From contig NZ_JALZ01000007.1 of the NCBI RefSeq assembly GCF_000521785.1, positions 1-64,000 of the forward strand: a stretch of DNA of 64,000 nt, read 5' to 3'. The notes below the pieces were generated by a model that searched no databases, had not been told where the DNA came from, and worked only from the letters and a program-made list of their open reading frames with translations. The DNA is from Roseivivax halodurans JCM 10272 (lineage in GTDB: Bacteria; Pseudomonadota; Alphaproteobacteria; Rhodobacterales; Rhodobacteraceae). Shown one piece after another: positions 16,554 through 26,141 of this stretch. Position numbers and translations under genes: made by a program. Within the stretch, counting starts at the first letter, position 1. Each line of letters opens with the position of its first letter.

Positions 16554-19208
16554 TCAGGAAAGGCGCGGGTTCGGCTTGCCGCCGTCGATGTCGTATTTCT
16601 TGAGCGCTTCGGTCAGGTCCTTGTCGGACACGGCGCCCTCGCGGTGAAGGTCGACCATCGCGGCCGCCGCGATGTGGTTGGCGTCGACCTCGAAGAACCG
16701 CCGCAGGTTCTCGCGGCTGTCCGACCGTCCGTACCCATCGGTGCCAAGAACGGTGTAGCGGTTCGGCACGAAGGCGCGGATCTGCTCGGCGAAGGTCTTC
16801 ACGTAGTCCGTCGCAGCGATGACCGGGCCTTTCACGTTCTGCATGAGCTGACTGACGTAAGGCACGCGCTCCTCGCCCAGCGGGTTCAGCCGGTTGTGCC
16901 GCAGAGCATCCTGTCCGTCGCGCGCCAGTTCGGTGAACGAGGTCGCCGACCAGATGTCCGATGTGACGCCGAAATCCTCCTTCAGCATCTCGGCGGCGCG
17001 GATCGCCTGACAGAGGATGACGCCCGAGCCCATCAGGTTGACGTGCTTCTTGCCGGGACGCGAGGTCTTGGACATCCGGTAGAGGCCCTTGATGATCCCT
17101 TCCTCGGCACCCGTCGGCATCTCGGGGTGCTGGTAGTTCTCGTTCATCAGGGTGATGTAGTAGAAGACATCCTCCTGATCCTGATACATCCGCTTCATGC
17201 CGTGCTGCACGATGACCGCGACCTCGTAGGAGAAGGTCGGATCGTAGCTGATGCAGTTGGGGATCGTGGACGAGATGACGTGGCTGTGCCCGTCCTCGTG
17301 CTGCAGGCCCTCACCGTTGAGGGTCGTCCGGCCCGCGGTGCCGCCCAGAAGGAAGCCCCGCGCGCGGCTGTCGCCGGCGGCCCAGGCAAAGTCGCCCACC
17401 CGCTGGAAGCCGAACATCGAGTAGAAGATGTAGAACGGGATCATCGGCACGCCGTGCGTCGAATACGCCGTCGCCGCCGCGATCCAGTCGGCCATGGAGC
17501 CGGCCTCGTTGATGCCCTCCTGCAGGACCTGGCCGTCCTTGCTTTCCTTGTAGAACATCATCTGGTCGGCGTCCTGGGGCGTGTAGTTCTGCCCCAGCGG
17601 GTTGTAGATACCGACGGACCGGAAGAGCCCCTCCATGCCGAAGGTGCGGCTCTCGTCCGGCACGATCGGAACGACGTGCTTGCCGATCTGCTTGTCGCGC
17701 AGGAGCGTCGTGAGGATCCGCACGAAGGCCATGGTCGAAGAGAACTCGCGGTCGCCGGAGGACTGGAGCTCCTTCTTGAACTTGTCGAGGCCCGGGATCT
17801 CGAGCTTCGGCACGTCGTAGGTGCGCTTCGGGAACTCTCCGCCCAGCTCGTTGCGGCGCTCGGTCAGGTAGGACTTCTGCGCGTTGTTGAGGGTGACGAA
17901 GGGCACCTTCTCGAGATCGGCGTCGTCGATGGGGATCCGGAACCTGTCCCGCATCGCCTTCAGCTGGTCGACCTGCATCTTCTTAGACTGGTGGGCGATG
18001 TTCTGACCTTCGCCGGCCGAGCCCATTCCGTAGCCCTTCACCGTCTTCACGAGGATGCAGGTCGGCTGGCCGTCCGCGTGGGTCGCGCGGTGGTAGGCGT
18101 TGTAGACCTTCTTGACGTCGTGACCGCCGCGGCGGAGCGCCCAGATCTCGTCGTCGGTCCAGTCCTTCACCAGCTCCGCGGTCTCGGGATACTTCCCGAA
18201 GAAATGCTCGCGGATATAGGCGCCGTCCTTCGACTTGAAGGTCTGGTAGTCGCCGTCGATGGTCTCGTCCATCAGCTGGCGCAGCTTGCCGGATGTGTCG
18301 CGCTCGAGCAGATCGTCCCAGCCGCGGCCCCAGAGCAGCTTGATGACGTCCCACCCCGCGCCGCGGAACGAGCCCTCGAGCTCCTGCACGATCTTGGAGT
18401 TGCCGCGTACCGGGCCGTCGAGGCGCTGGAGGTTGCAGTTGATCACGAAGATGAGGTTGTCGAGCCCCTCGCGCGCGGCGATCGAGATCGCGCCGAGGCT
18501 CTCGGGCTCGTCCATCTCGCCGTCGCCGAGGAAGGCCCAGACCTTGCGGTCGGACTTCTCGATCAGGCCGCGGTTCTCCATGTATTTCATGAAGCGCGCC
18601 TGGTAGACCGCCATCATCGGGCCGAGGCCCATCGAGACGGTCGGGAACTGCCAGTAATCGGGCATCAGCCACGGGTGCGGATAGGACGACAGGCCCTTGC
18701 CGTTTACCTCCTGGCGGAAGCTCGTCAGCGTCTCCTCGTCGATCCGGCCCTCCATAAAGGAACGCGCGTAGATCCCCGGGATCACATGGCCCTGGAAGAA
18801 CACCAGATCGCCGCCATGCATCGTCGACTTGGCGCGCCAGAAATGGTTGAGGCCGACGTCGTAGAGCGCCGCGGACGAGGCGAAGGAGGCGATATGCCCG
18901 CCGATCCCTTCGCTTTCCTTGTTGGCGCGCACGACGGTCGCCATCGCGTTCCAGCGATTGATGGTGCGGATGCGCCACTCCATCTCGAGATCGCCGGGCA
19001 CGTCGATCTCGTCATCCGGCGAGATCGTGTTCTGGTAAGGCGTCGTGGCCGAAAACGGCAGCATCGCACCCGCCGCGCGGGCCTGCTGCACGGCCTTGTC
19101 GAGCAGGTAATGGGCGCGGTCCGGGCCGTCGCGCAGGATCACGTCCTCGACGGCCTCCTGCCATTCCTGCGATTCTACGGGATCGATGTCCTGCGGCGTG
19201 TCTTTCAT
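16554..19208 (-). CDS. aceE: Pyruvate dehydrogenase E1, homodimeric type
   Basis: Thiamine-diphosphate-dependent decarboxylase that feeds acetyl groups to E2. At 884 residues it matches the single-chain AceE of E. coli (887). The TPP/Mg motif is GDGEMDEPES with NCNLQRLDG about 27 residues later. The active-site loops (YGMGSAGEG, GTAGRTTLNGEGLQHEDG) are intact. The ATG at 19208 has AAGAGG 5 bp upstream. First gene of the pdh operon; two copies of a 14-bp palindrome lie 40 and 200 bp upstream of it. Confidence 0.97.
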   Translation of the reverse strand: MKDTPQDIDPVESQEWQEAVEDVILRDGPDRAHYLLDKAVQQARAAGAMLPFSATTPYQNTISPDDEIDVPGDLEMEWRIRTINRWNAMATVVRANKESEGIGGHIASFASSAALYDVGLNHFWRAKSTMHGGDLVFFQGHVIPGIYARSFMEGRIDEETLTSFRQEVNGKGLSSYPHPWLMPDYWQFPTVSMGLGPMMAVYQARFMKYMENRGLIEKSDRKVWAFLGDGEMDEPESLGAISIAAREGLDNLIFVINCNLQRLDGPVRGNSKIVQELEGSFRGAGWDVIKLLWGRGWDDLLERDTSGKLRQLMDETIDGDYQTFKSKDGAYIREHFFGKYPETAELVKDWTDDEIWALRRGGHDVKKVYNAYHRATHADGQPTCILVKTVKGYGMGSAGEGQNIAHQSKKMQVDQLKAMRDRFRIPIDDADLEKVPFVTLNNAQKSYLTERRNELGGEFPKRTYDVPKLEIPGLDKFKKELQSSGDREFSSTMAFVRILTTLLRDKQIGKHVVPIVPDESRTFGMEGLFRSVGIYNPLGQNYTPQDADQMMFYKESKDGQVLQEGINEAGSMADWIAAATAYSTHGVPMIPFYIFYSMFGFQRVGDFAWAAGDSRARGFLLGGTAGRTTLNGEGLQHEDGHSHVISSTIPNCISYDPTFSYEVAVIVQHGMKRMYQDQEDVFYYITLMNENYQHPEMPTGAEEGIIKGLYRMSKTSRPGKKHVNLMGSGVILCQAIRAAEMLKEDFGVTSDIWSATSFTELARDGQDALRHNRLNPLGEERVPYVSQLMQNVKGPVIAATDYVKTFAEQIRAFVPNRYTVLGTDGYGRSDSRENLRRFFEVDANHIAAAAMVDLHREGAVSDKDLTEALKKYDIDGGKPNPRLS

Positions 19209-19248
19209 GAGCCTCTTCCCTCGATCGCGGCGCGGCGCGCCGAAATTA

Positions 19249-19262
19249 GTTTAACGCTGAAC
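19249..19262. promoter_or_regulatory. Operator-like palindrome, copy 1 (proximal to aceE)
   Basis: GTTTAACGCTGAAC, an imperfect palindrome (10 of 14 positions symmetric, the others purine/pyrimidine transitions). It lies 41-54 bp upstream of the aceE ATG and overlaps a possible -10 region, as a repressor site would. An identical copy lies 159 bp further upstream. I do not recognise the cognate regulator. Confidence 0.55.
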
Positions 19263-19407
19263 AACTCGTGTCGTGCAACCGGACCGTACCCGTCCATACC
19301 GACCACAAAGTCCTCCACCACCGGTTCCGGCGACGGGTAGCACCCTAATTGCTGTCGATATAGACGAAGGCTTGAATAACCGCCATGCGCGTCGGGCATG
19401 CCGTATT

Positions 19408-19421
19408 GTTTAACGCTGAAC
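19408..19421. promoter_or_regulatory. Operator-like palindrome, copy 2 (distal)
   Basis: A second exact copy of GTTTAACGCTGAAC, 200 bp upstream of aceE. Two identical 14-mers in one 411-bp intergenic region are unlikely by chance. The 159-bp spacing is close to 15 helical turns and would allow looping between bound proteins; that is speculation. Confidence 0.5.
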
Positions 19422-19619
19422 GATATCGCGTTCTGCGGCGCTGGCACCACGCGTGCGTCCTCCCTCATCCGGCTCCGCGTGCATCTTCGGCAACTGACGG
19501 AGCGTCCGCCGCTTTCGGTGCACCATGGCGCACAGCGACCCTCTCAGGGTGAACGACATAGGCGGGAGATTGAAAGAGAAAACGTCGCAGGTGTTACACA
19601 GACGCCATTGCGTGCCCCG

Positions 19620-20855
19620 CTAGTCGGTTCCGGTCAGTGCCGGAGGCTCCGCGGCAGGCTCTCCCGAGAGCTCCTCGAAGTCGAAATTGTCGAGCCGTCG
19701 TGCGCGCCGGCCGGCCTTCTCGGCGCTGATCTTGATCTCGGCGATGTCCTTCTGAGCCTGACCGAAATGCCGGTCGAGGTTTTCGACCCGGCTGCCGAGC
19801 CGGTCGACGTCGGAGTAGAGCAGGCCCAGCTCGCGGCGGATCGCGCCGGCCTGTTCGCGCATCCGCGCGTCCTTCAGGATCGCCCGCATCGTGTTGAGGG
19901 TCGCCATGCAGGTCGTGGGCGAGACGATCCAAACCCGCGCGGCGAAGCCCTCTCGCACGATCTCGGGGAAGTTGGCGTGAAGCTCGGCATAGACCGCCTC
20001 GGAGGGCAGGAAGAGGATCGCACCGTCCGCTGTCTCGCCTTCCAGGATGTACCGCTCGGCGATGTCGCGGATGTGCTTGCGCACGGCGAGCCGGAAGCTC
20101 TGCGCGTCGCGGTTCAGCCGCTCCTTGCTGTCGGCCCGGCGCAGCGCCTCGTAGGGCTCCAGCGGGAACTTGCTGTCGATCGCAATCGGCCCCGGGGGCT
20201 GCGGCAGATGCACGAGACAATCCGCCCGCCGCCCGTTCGAGAGCGTCGCCTGCAGCGTGTAGCTGTCCGAGGGCAGTGCCTTGCCGACGATGTCGGTGAG
20301 CTGGATCTCACCGAAGGCGCCGCGGGTCTGCTTGTTCGAGAGGATGTCCTGCAGGCTCAGGACGTCCCCCGAGAGCTTGGTGATGTTGTCCTGCGCCTTG
20401 TCGATCGCCGCGAGCCGCTCCTGCAGCTGGGTCAGCGAGGTCGCGGTCTTCTGCGCCTGCCCGTTCAGCACCTCGTTCAGCCGCTCCTGCATGTCCGAGA
20501 TGCTGCGCGCCTGTTTCAGCTGGCTGTCCGCGAGTCGGTCGCCCATCTGGCGCTGCACCTCGGCAAGCCGCGTCTCGACCGCCTGGAGCACGTGCATCTG
20601 GCTCTGTGCGGCTGTCTCGGACACGGTCTGCAGGCTGCCCGACAGCTGCGTCTGTCCCTGACCGAGCCCCTGCACGTCCCGCCCGAGCCGGCCGAGATGC
20701 CGCGCGAGATCCTCGGTCGTGCGCGCCGACCGTCCCGCGCGGGAGACCGAAACCCAAAGGAGCACGACGATCAGAGCGAGCACCAACGCCCCGCCTGCCA
20801 CCGCCAGCGCAAGCGGATCGCCGGCCGAGAGGCGCGCCAGAGCCGTCTCGATCAT
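19620..20855 (-). CDS. rmuC: DNA recombination protein RmuC homologue
   Basis: A 411-residue protein with an N-terminal hydrophobic anchor (about residues 12-40), a long Gln/Leu/Ala-rich coiled coil (about 45-190), and the RmuC nuclease-like domain (from TRGAFGEIQL through PIAIDSKFPLEPYEAL, FLPSEAVYAEL and SPTTCMATLNTMRAI). RmuC limits inversions at short inverted repeats in E. coli; its exact reaction is unproven. The ATG at 20855 overlaps the mutL stop (ATGA), so 23 codons of upstream frame inside mutL are discounted. It is the downstream partner of mutL in one operon. Confidence 0.92.
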   Translation of the reverse strand: MIETALARLSAGDPLALAVAGGALVLALIVVLLWVSVSRAGRSARTTEDLARHLGRLGRDVQGLGQGQTQLSGSLQTVSETAAQSQMHVLQAVETRLAEVQRQMGDRLADSQLKQARSISDMQERLNEVLNGQAQKTATSLTQLQERLAAIDKAQDNITKLSGDVLSLQDILSNKQTRGAFGEIQLTDIVGKALPSDSYTLQATLSNGRRADCLVHLPQPPGPIAIDSKFPLEPYEALRRADSKERLNRDAQSFRLAVRKHIRDIAERYILEGETADGAILFLPSEAVYAELHANFPEIVREGFAARVWIVSPTTCMATLNTMRAILKDARMREQAGAIRRELGLLYSDVDRLGSRVENLDRHFGQAQKDIAEIKISAEKAGRRARRLDNFDFEELSGEPAAEPPALTGTD

Positions 20856-22714
20856 GTCCGCCCGAAGAGGCGCTCGATGTCCGAGAGCTTCAGTTCCACG
20901 TAGGTCGGCCGACCGTGGTTGCACTGCCCGGAATGCGGCACCGCCTCCATCTCGCGCAGGAGCGCGTTCATTTCCTCGGCGCGCATCCGGCGGCCCGAGC
21001 GGATCGAGCCGTGGCAGGCGACGCGGCTGAGGATCGCCTCCAGCTTCTCCTGCACGAGGCCGCTCGAGCCCTGATCGGCAAGCTCGTCGAGCACGTCCCG
21101 CACAAGCGCCTCGGCATTGACCTCGCCGAGGATCGCCGGCGTCTCGCGCACCGCGACCGCGTTGCCGCCGAACGGCTCGACACTCAGGCCCATCCGCGAC
21201 AGCTCGTCGGCCGCCTCCAACAGGAGCGCCCGCTCATGCTCGGAAAGCTCGACGATCTCCGGAATCAGCAGGGCCTGCGCCGCAACGCCCCGTTCGGCCA
21301 TCTGCGTCTTTAGCTTCTCGTAGACCAGCCGCTCATGCGCGGCGTGCTGATCGACGATAACGAGCCCGCCTTCGGTCTGCGCGATGATGTAGTTCTCGTG
21401 CACCTGGCCCCGCGCGGCACCGAGCGGCTGCGCTTCCGCGGGCTCCTTTTCCGCTTCCGGCTCGGCCTCGACCACGCGCCCGCTCCACGCACCCTGCATC
21501 TCGGCAAAGCCGGGCTCGGGCGCGGGGCGCGCCGGGGCCTGCGCCGCGTAGGAGGCCGTTCGTGCGCCCATCGAGGGCCGGTCCATCTGGTAGACCCGGG
21601 GCGGCCCCGAGGGCTCGGGACGCATGGCGCCCAGCGCGGCGCTCGACACCGTCGTCGAGGCCCTGTGCCCGGCCTCGGCCAGCGCGTGCCGCAGGCCAGA
21701 CAGGATCAGGCCGCGTACCGTCCCGGCCTCGCGGAACCGCACTTCGGACTTCGCCGGATGCACGTTGACATCCACGAGCTTCGGTGCGCAATCGACGAAC
21801 AGCGCCACCGCGGGGTGCCGGTCGCGGCTGAGAAAGTCCTGGTAGGCGCCGCGCAGCGCGCCGATGAGCATGCGGTCCTTTACCGGGCGGCCGTTGACGA
21901 AGAGGTGCTGCGCCACGGCCGAGCCCCGCGAATAGGTCGGCAGGCCCGCAAGGCCGGTCAGCCGGAACCCCTCGCGCTCGGCGTCGACGGCAATCGCGTT
22001 CTCGGTGAACTCGCGGCCCATGACCTGGGTCAGCCGCCCCCGGAGCGCGTCGAAGAGATCCCCGGTCACCGGGTCGGCGCGGAAGGTCGTGCGTCCCTCG
22101 CCTCCGCCCGATACGTCGCGGAGCGTGAACCCGATGGAGGGCTCGGCCATCGCGAGGCGTCGGATCACCTCGCCCACGGCCTGCGTTTCGGCGCGGTCCG
22201 AGCGCAGGAACTTCAGCCGCGCCGGCGTCGCGTAGAAGAGATCGCGCAGCGTGACCGTGGTGCCGCAGGCCCGCGCGCAGGGCTTCGGCTCGGCCATCAC
22301 GCCGCCCGAGACCGCGAGCTCCGCCGCTTCGGATCCTTCCGCGCGCGACTGGATCACCAGACGCCCGACCGCCGCGAGCGACGGCAGCGCCTCGCCCCGG
22401 AAGCCGAAGGAATGGATGCTGAGCAGATCGGTGCCGTCGATCTTGGACGTCGCATGCCGGGCGAGCGCGAGCGGCAGGTCGGCGGGCGTCATGCCGCAAC
22501 CGTCGTCCGTGACGCGGATCAGCGTCTTGCCCCCGTCGGCGATGTCGACGGTGATGCGCCGCGCGCCCGCGTCGATGGCGTTCTCTACCAGTTCCTTGAC
22601 CGCAGAGGCCGGACGCTCCACCACCTCGCCGGCGGCGATCCGGTTGATCGCGCCATCGTCGAGCTGGCGAATCTCTCGGCGCTCTGCGCGGATATTGGGG
22701 CTGTGCGTGTTCAT
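20852..22714 (-). CDS. mutL: DNA mismatch repair protein MutL
   Basis: 620-residue GHKL ATPase of mismatch repair. The N-terminal ATP site shows ENAIDAGA, DDGCGM and GFRGEALPS. The middle is a variable Pro/Ala/Glu-rich linker (about 330-430). The C-terminal dimerisation domain carries DQHAAHERLVYE, which fits the metal-dependent endonuclease motif DQHA-x2-E-x4-E, and CNHGRP near the end. Intrinsic nicking activity is expected in bacteria without MutH, as alphaproteobacteria generally are. ATG 22714 is chosen over a longer reading since the conserved region begins soon after. Confidence 0.96.
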   Translation of the reverse strand: MNTHSPNIRAERREIRQLDDGAINRIAAGEVVERPASAVKELVENAIDAGARRITVDIADGGKTLIRVTDDGCGMTPADLPLALARHATSKIDGTDLLSIHSFGFRGEALPSLAAVGRLVIQSRAEGSEAAELAVSGGVMAEPKPCARACGTTVTLRDLFYATPARLKFLRSDRAETQAVGEVIRRLAMAEPSIGFTLRDVSGGGEGRTTFRADPVTGDLFDALRGRLTQVMGREFTENAIAVDAEREGFRLTGLAGLPTYSRGSAVAQHLFVNGRPVKDRMLIGALRGAYQDFLSRDRHPAVALFVDCAPKLVDVNVHPAKSEVRFREAGTVRGLILSGLRHALAEAGHRASTTVSSAALGAMRPEPSGPPRVYQMDRPSMGARTASYAAQAPARPAPEPGFAEMQGAWSGRVVEAEPEAEKEPAEAQPLGAARGQVHENYIIAQTEGGLVIVDQHAAHERLVYEKLKTQMAERGVAAQALLIPEIVELSEHERALLLEAADELSRMGLSVEPFGGNAVAVRETPAILGEVNAEALVRDVLDELADQGSSGLVQEKLEAILSRVACHGSIRSGRRMRAEEMNALLREMEAVPHSGQCNHGRPTYVELKLSDIERLFGRT

Positions 22715-22792
22715 CGCACTAAACCTAGCAGGATCAGAGCGAGTCGGGCAATGGGACAAGCGCCCTTGCGCGGATATCGAATGCCGGTGACC

Positions 22793-24013
22793 TCAGCTCC
22801 CGGTCGCGGCGGCGAACCAGTCGCGGATGGCGGCGCGGTCGGCGTCCGAGACGTCGGTAACGTTGCCCGGCGGCATGGCATGGCTGAGCCCGGCTTGAAG
22901 GTAGATCCCGCGCGCATGGGCGGCGATGTCGGCTTCGGTCTCGAGCTTCACGCCCTTCGGCGGCCAGAGCACACCCTGCCAGACGGGCTCGGCCGCGTGG
23001 CACATCGAGCAGCGCGAGGTCACGATGTCGGCGACCTCCGTGTAGCCCTCGGCCTCGACGAAGCGCTGCGCCTTCGCCGCCTGCTCCTCGGCATCCGGCC
23101 GGAACATCGGCGCGGTCGAGAGCCACATGATCACGAGGAAGATCACCGCCGTCGCGGCCCAGGTCCAGGTGGGCTTGGCTTTGCGCGCATGCATGGAGTT
23201 GAAGTAATGGCGGATCGTCACGCCCATCAGGAAGACAAGGCTCGCGATCACCCAGTTCCACTCGCTCGCGAAGGCCAGCGGGTAGTGGTTCGACAGCATC
23301 AGGAAGATAACCGGCAGCGTAAGGTAGTTGTTGTGGGTCGAGCGTTGCTTGGCGATGCGGCCATATTCCGGGTCGGGCTTCTTCCCCGCCTTGAGGTCCG
23401 CCACCACGATCTTCTGATTGGGGATGATCACATGCGCGACGTTGCCGGTCATGATCGTCGCCGTGAACGCGCCGAGATGCAAAAGCGCCGCCCGTCCCGA
23501 GAACACCTGGTCGTAGAAATACGCCATCGCCACCAGCACCACGTAGAGCAGCAGCATCAGCGCCGTCGGATGCTGACCGATGGGCGACTTGCAGAGCCGG
23601 TCGTAGACCAGCCAGCCCAGAACCAGCGAGGCCGCCGAGATGCCGATCGCCTGCCAGATTGCAAGGTCGAGCGTGGCGGGGTCGATCAGGTAGAACTCCG
23701 CCCCGAACCAGTAGACGATGATCAGGAGCGCGGCGCCCGAGAGCCAGGTCCAGTAGCTCTCCCATTTGAACCAGGTCAGGTGCTCGGGCATCGCGGCCGG
23801 TGCGACGAGGTATTTCTGTATATGATAGAAGCCGCCGCCATGGACCTGCCATTCCTCGCCGTCGGCGCCGGTCTCGAGGTCGCGGTCGCGTCGTAGGCCG
23901 AGGTCCAGCGCGATAAAGTAGAAGGACGAGCCGATCCACGCGATCGCCGTGATGACGTGCAGCCAGCGCACCGCGAATTCCGCCCAGGCGCCCATCGCCG
24001 CGAGATCGTACAT
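22793..24013 (-). CDS. puuD: Membrane-bound urate hydroxylase PuuD with C-terminal cytochrome c
   Basis: Inner-membrane urate oxidase of the purine breakdown pathway, converting urate to 5-hydroxyisourate with electrons passed to the respiratory chain. The 406-residue protein has about eight membrane helices (first near 15-38, with HVITAIAWIGSSFY), then a periplasmic c-type cytochrome domain after residue 310 with the haem motif CSMCH and a distal Met in LSHAMPPGN. Other purine genes are not in the window. It is divergent from a LysR regulator that may control it, with a 108-bp gap. Confidence 0.93.
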   Translation of the reverse strand: MYDLAAMGAWAEFAVRWLHVITAIAWIGSSFYFIALDLGLRRDRDLETGADGEEWQVHGGGFYHIQKYLVAPAAMPEHLTWFKWESYWTWLSGAALLIIVYWFGAEFYLIDPATLDLAIWQAIGISAASLVLGWLVYDRLCKSPIGQHPTALMLLLYVVLVAMAYFYDQVFSGRAALLHLGAFTATIMTGNVAHVIIPNQKIVVADLKAGKKPDPEYGRIAKQRSTHNNYLTLPVIFLMLSNHYPLAFASEWNWVIASLVFLMGVTIRHYFNSMHARKAKPTWTWAATAVIFLVIMWLSTAPMFRPDAEEQAAKAQRFVEAEGYTEVADIVTSRCSMCHAAEPVWQGVLWPPKGVKLETEADIAAHARGIYLQAGLSHAMPPGNVTDVSDADRAAIRDWFAAATGS

Positions 24014-24121
24014 GTGCTGTCCCTTCCCTGCTGCATGCCGGCGTGACGCTATACGCCGGGCCGGGGGGCTGTTAATCCTCGATATCCCGAGACACTTTCA
24101 ACCCCGACCGAAAAGTCGCCC

Positions 24122-25024
24122 ATGGCCTATGTCGCAAACGTCCGCACGTTCGTGCGTGTCTACGAATTGGGCAGCATGTCCGCCGCCGCCCGCGATCAGC
24201 GCTGCTCGCCCGCGGTGGCGTCCTCGCGTATCGCCGAACTCGAGCGCCACCTGGGCGCGCGGCTCTTCAACCGCACCACGCGGGCATTGACCCCGACCGA
24301 GGCCGGGCAGCTCTTCTACGACGGCGCACGCGAGATCCTGTCGTCGATCGAGACGGCGGAGGGCCGGGTCATGGCGGCGGCGGACGCCCCGCGCGGCACG
24401 GTCTTCGTCGCCGCGCCGCTCGGGCTCGGGCGGCGGGTGATCGCGCCGATGATCCCCGCCTTCCGCGAGGCCTTCCCGGATATCGCGGTGCGGCTGCGCC
24501 TCACCGACCGAGCCGTCGACATGAGCGCGGAGGGGCTGGATCTCGCGCTCCATTTGGGGCCGCTTGTCGACAGCACGCTCAAGTTCCGCAAGATCGCGGA
24601 TTGCCCGCGCAGCCTCGTCGCCGCACCGGAGTACATTGCCCGCCGCGGGCATCCGAGGGACGGCGCGGCGCTGGTGGAGGACGGGCATGACTGCCTCAAT
24701 CTGCGCTTTCCCGGAGCGACGGAGTTCCGCTGGACGCTGGCGACGCCCGAGGGTCACCGCAGTTTCGCCGTAAGCGGCCCTCTCGAAAGCGACGATGGCG
24801 ACGTGCTGACCGACTGGGCCCTGGCGGGCCTCGGGATCGCGCTGAAGCCCGAGTTCGAGGTCGCCGAACACCTTGCTTCGGGGCGCCTCGTCCGCGTCTG
24901 CGAGGCGACGCCGCCGCTGCCGGTCCCGCTCGCCTGTCTCAGCCCAACGCGGACGAGCGAGGATCCGAAGCTGCGCGTCTTCGCGGAGCGTGTGGAAGCC
25001 GCCTGCCGCGCGGCGCTTGCGTGA
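24122..25024 (+). CDS. LysR-family transcriptional regulator
   Basis: A 300-residue LTTR with an N-terminal winged helix-turn-helix (about 1-60; AARDQRCSPAVASSRIAELE, then LGARLFNRTTRAL) and a periplasmic-binding-protein-like effector domain. The sequence is close to the large CrgA/AaeR-like branch. Its divergent placement next to puuD suggests control of urate metabolism, but LTTRs of this branch often regulate nothing nearby. The effector is unknown. It converges with the hydroxyacid dehydrogenase gene, with a 9-bp gap. Confidence 0.92.
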   Translation: MAYVANVRTFVRVYELGSMSAAARDQRCSPAVASSRIAELERHLGARLFNRTTRALTPTEAGQLFYDGAREILSSIETAEGRVMAAADAPRGTVFVAAPLGLGRRVIAPMIPAFREAFPDIAVRLRLTDRAVDMSAEGLDLALHLGPLVDSTLKFRKIADCPRSLVAAPEYIARRGHPRDGAALVEDGHDCLNLRFPGATEFRWTLATPEGHRSFAVSGPLESDDGDVLTDWALAGLGIALKPEFEVAEHLASGRLVRVCEATPPLPVPLACLSPTRTSEDPKLRVFAERVEAACRAALA

Positions 25025-25033
25025 ACTTTCGGG

Positions 25034-26002
25034 TCAGCCCACCGGATTCGGCACATCGCGCCCTGCGAAGAAGGCATCGAGATTGTCGGCCACCATGTGC
25101 CCCATCGCCTCCCGCGTCTCGCGCGTGGCCGAGCCGAGATGCGGCAGAAGCACCACGTCCTGCCTCGTCATCAGCGCCTTTGGCACCTGCGGTTCGGCCT
25201 CGTAGACATCGAGGCCAGCGCCGCCGATCTCGCCCGCCTCGAGCGCCGCGACGAGTGCCGCCTCGTCCACCACGTCGCCGCGTGCGGTGTTGACGAGGAG
25301 CCCGTCGGGTCCGAGGAGCTTGAGCTGGTCCGCCCCGATCATGTGCCGGTTGGCGCCGCCCCCGGGAATGTGGAGCGACACGACGTCCGCCGCCTCCATC
25401 ACGGCCTCGACGGTCTCGAGCCGCTGCGCGTCGAGGCCGGCCATCGCGTCTGCGCCGGGCTCGGAGCGGTTGTAGTAGACTACTTTCATGCCGAAGCCCG
25501 CCTGCGCCCGCCGCACCGTCGCGATGCCGATGCGGCCCATGCCGACGATGCCGAGCACCCGTCCCGAGAGTTTCCGGCCGATCATGTGCGTCGGCCGCCA
25601 GCCGGTCCAGTTTCCGGCGCGCAGCTCCCGCTCGCCTTCGCCGGCCCGCCGCGCGAGCATCAGCATCAGCGTCAGGGCGAGGTCGGCGGTGCAATCCGTC
25701 AGTACGCCCGGCGTGTTGGTGACCGTGAGGCCCGCGCCCCGCGCCGCCTCGAGATCGATATGGTTCACGCCGACGCCGAAATTGCCGAGGATCTTTGCCC
25801 GCAGGCCGTCCTCGAAACAGCGCGCGGGCAGCTTGTCCGACACCGTCGGGCAGACCGCGTCGTATTCGCCGAGCGCCGCGCCGATCTCGTCCGCGCTCAT
25901 CGGCGTATCGTCCGCGTTCAAAGTCACGTCGTAGTCCCGCGACAGCCGCGCCTCGACCGCTTCCGGCCATGTCCGCGTCACCAGAACCTTCGGTTTCGCC
26001 AT
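25034..26002 (-). CDS. 2-hydroxyacid dehydrogenase (glyoxylate/hydroxypyruvate reductase type)
   Basis: A 322-residue D-isomer-specific NAD(P)H dehydrogenase. The cofactor motif is GMGRIG (about 150). The catalytic triad is present as Arg in NTARGDVVDE, Glu in YEAEP and His in LLPHLGSAT. The sequence fits reductases for glyoxylate or hydroxypyruvate, which would link it to serine/one-carbon metabolism and the divergent fhs gene; the exact substrate is not readable. ATG 26002 is used because GGGAGGG lies 9 bp upstream; an ATG three codons earlier directly abuts that site. Confidence 0.92.
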   Translation of the reverse strand: MAKPKVLVTRTWPEAVEARLSRDYDVTLNADDTPMSADEIGAALGEYDAVCPTVSDKLPARCFEDGLRAKILGNFGVGVNHIDLEAARGAGLTVTNTPGVLTDCTADLALTLMLMLARRAGEGERELRAGNWTGWRPTHMIGRKLSGRVLGIVGMGRIGIATVRRAQAGFGMKVVYYNRSEPGADAMAGLDAQRLETVEAVMEAADVVSLHIPGGGANRHMIGADQLKLLGPDGLLVNTARGDVVDEAALVAALEAGEIGGAGLDVYEAEPQVPKALMTRQDVVLLPHLGSATRETREAMGHMVADNLDAFFAGRDVPNPVG

Positions 26003-26141
26003 GTCTCGCATCCCTCCCGCCTGACGCTACAGGTATGACGTCCCGCGCATCCCATTACCATCGCCGACAGCGTCCAAGGGCTTGCCCTACGACCAAAAGC
26101 TGCGGCCTTCGCCCCGGGTTGCGACGCATCACTGCTTGTCC

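Larger units (their letters stand above)
19209..19619. other. 411-bp non-coding stretch upstream of the pdh operon
   Basis: Lies between the rmuC stop and the aceE start, both on the minus strand. It holds two identical 14-bp operator-like sequences and, on the minus strand, a loose promoter-like pair (TTGCAC at 19300-19295, then 17 bp, then GTTAAA) whose -10 falls in the proximal copy. The half next to rmuC shows nothing I can name. The open frames in it look like chance. Confidence 0.6.

Noticed and set aside
16272-19340. A 1022-codon plus-strand open frame across aceE and aceF
   Set aside because: Antisense to genes with full catalytic motifs; its composition (His/Arg/Leu/Asp-rich) is typical of a shadow frame.
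19205-19468. An 87-codon minus-strand frame upstream of aceE
   Set aside because: It contains both palindromes and the likely promoter, overlaps the aceE start, and its peptide has no conserved look.
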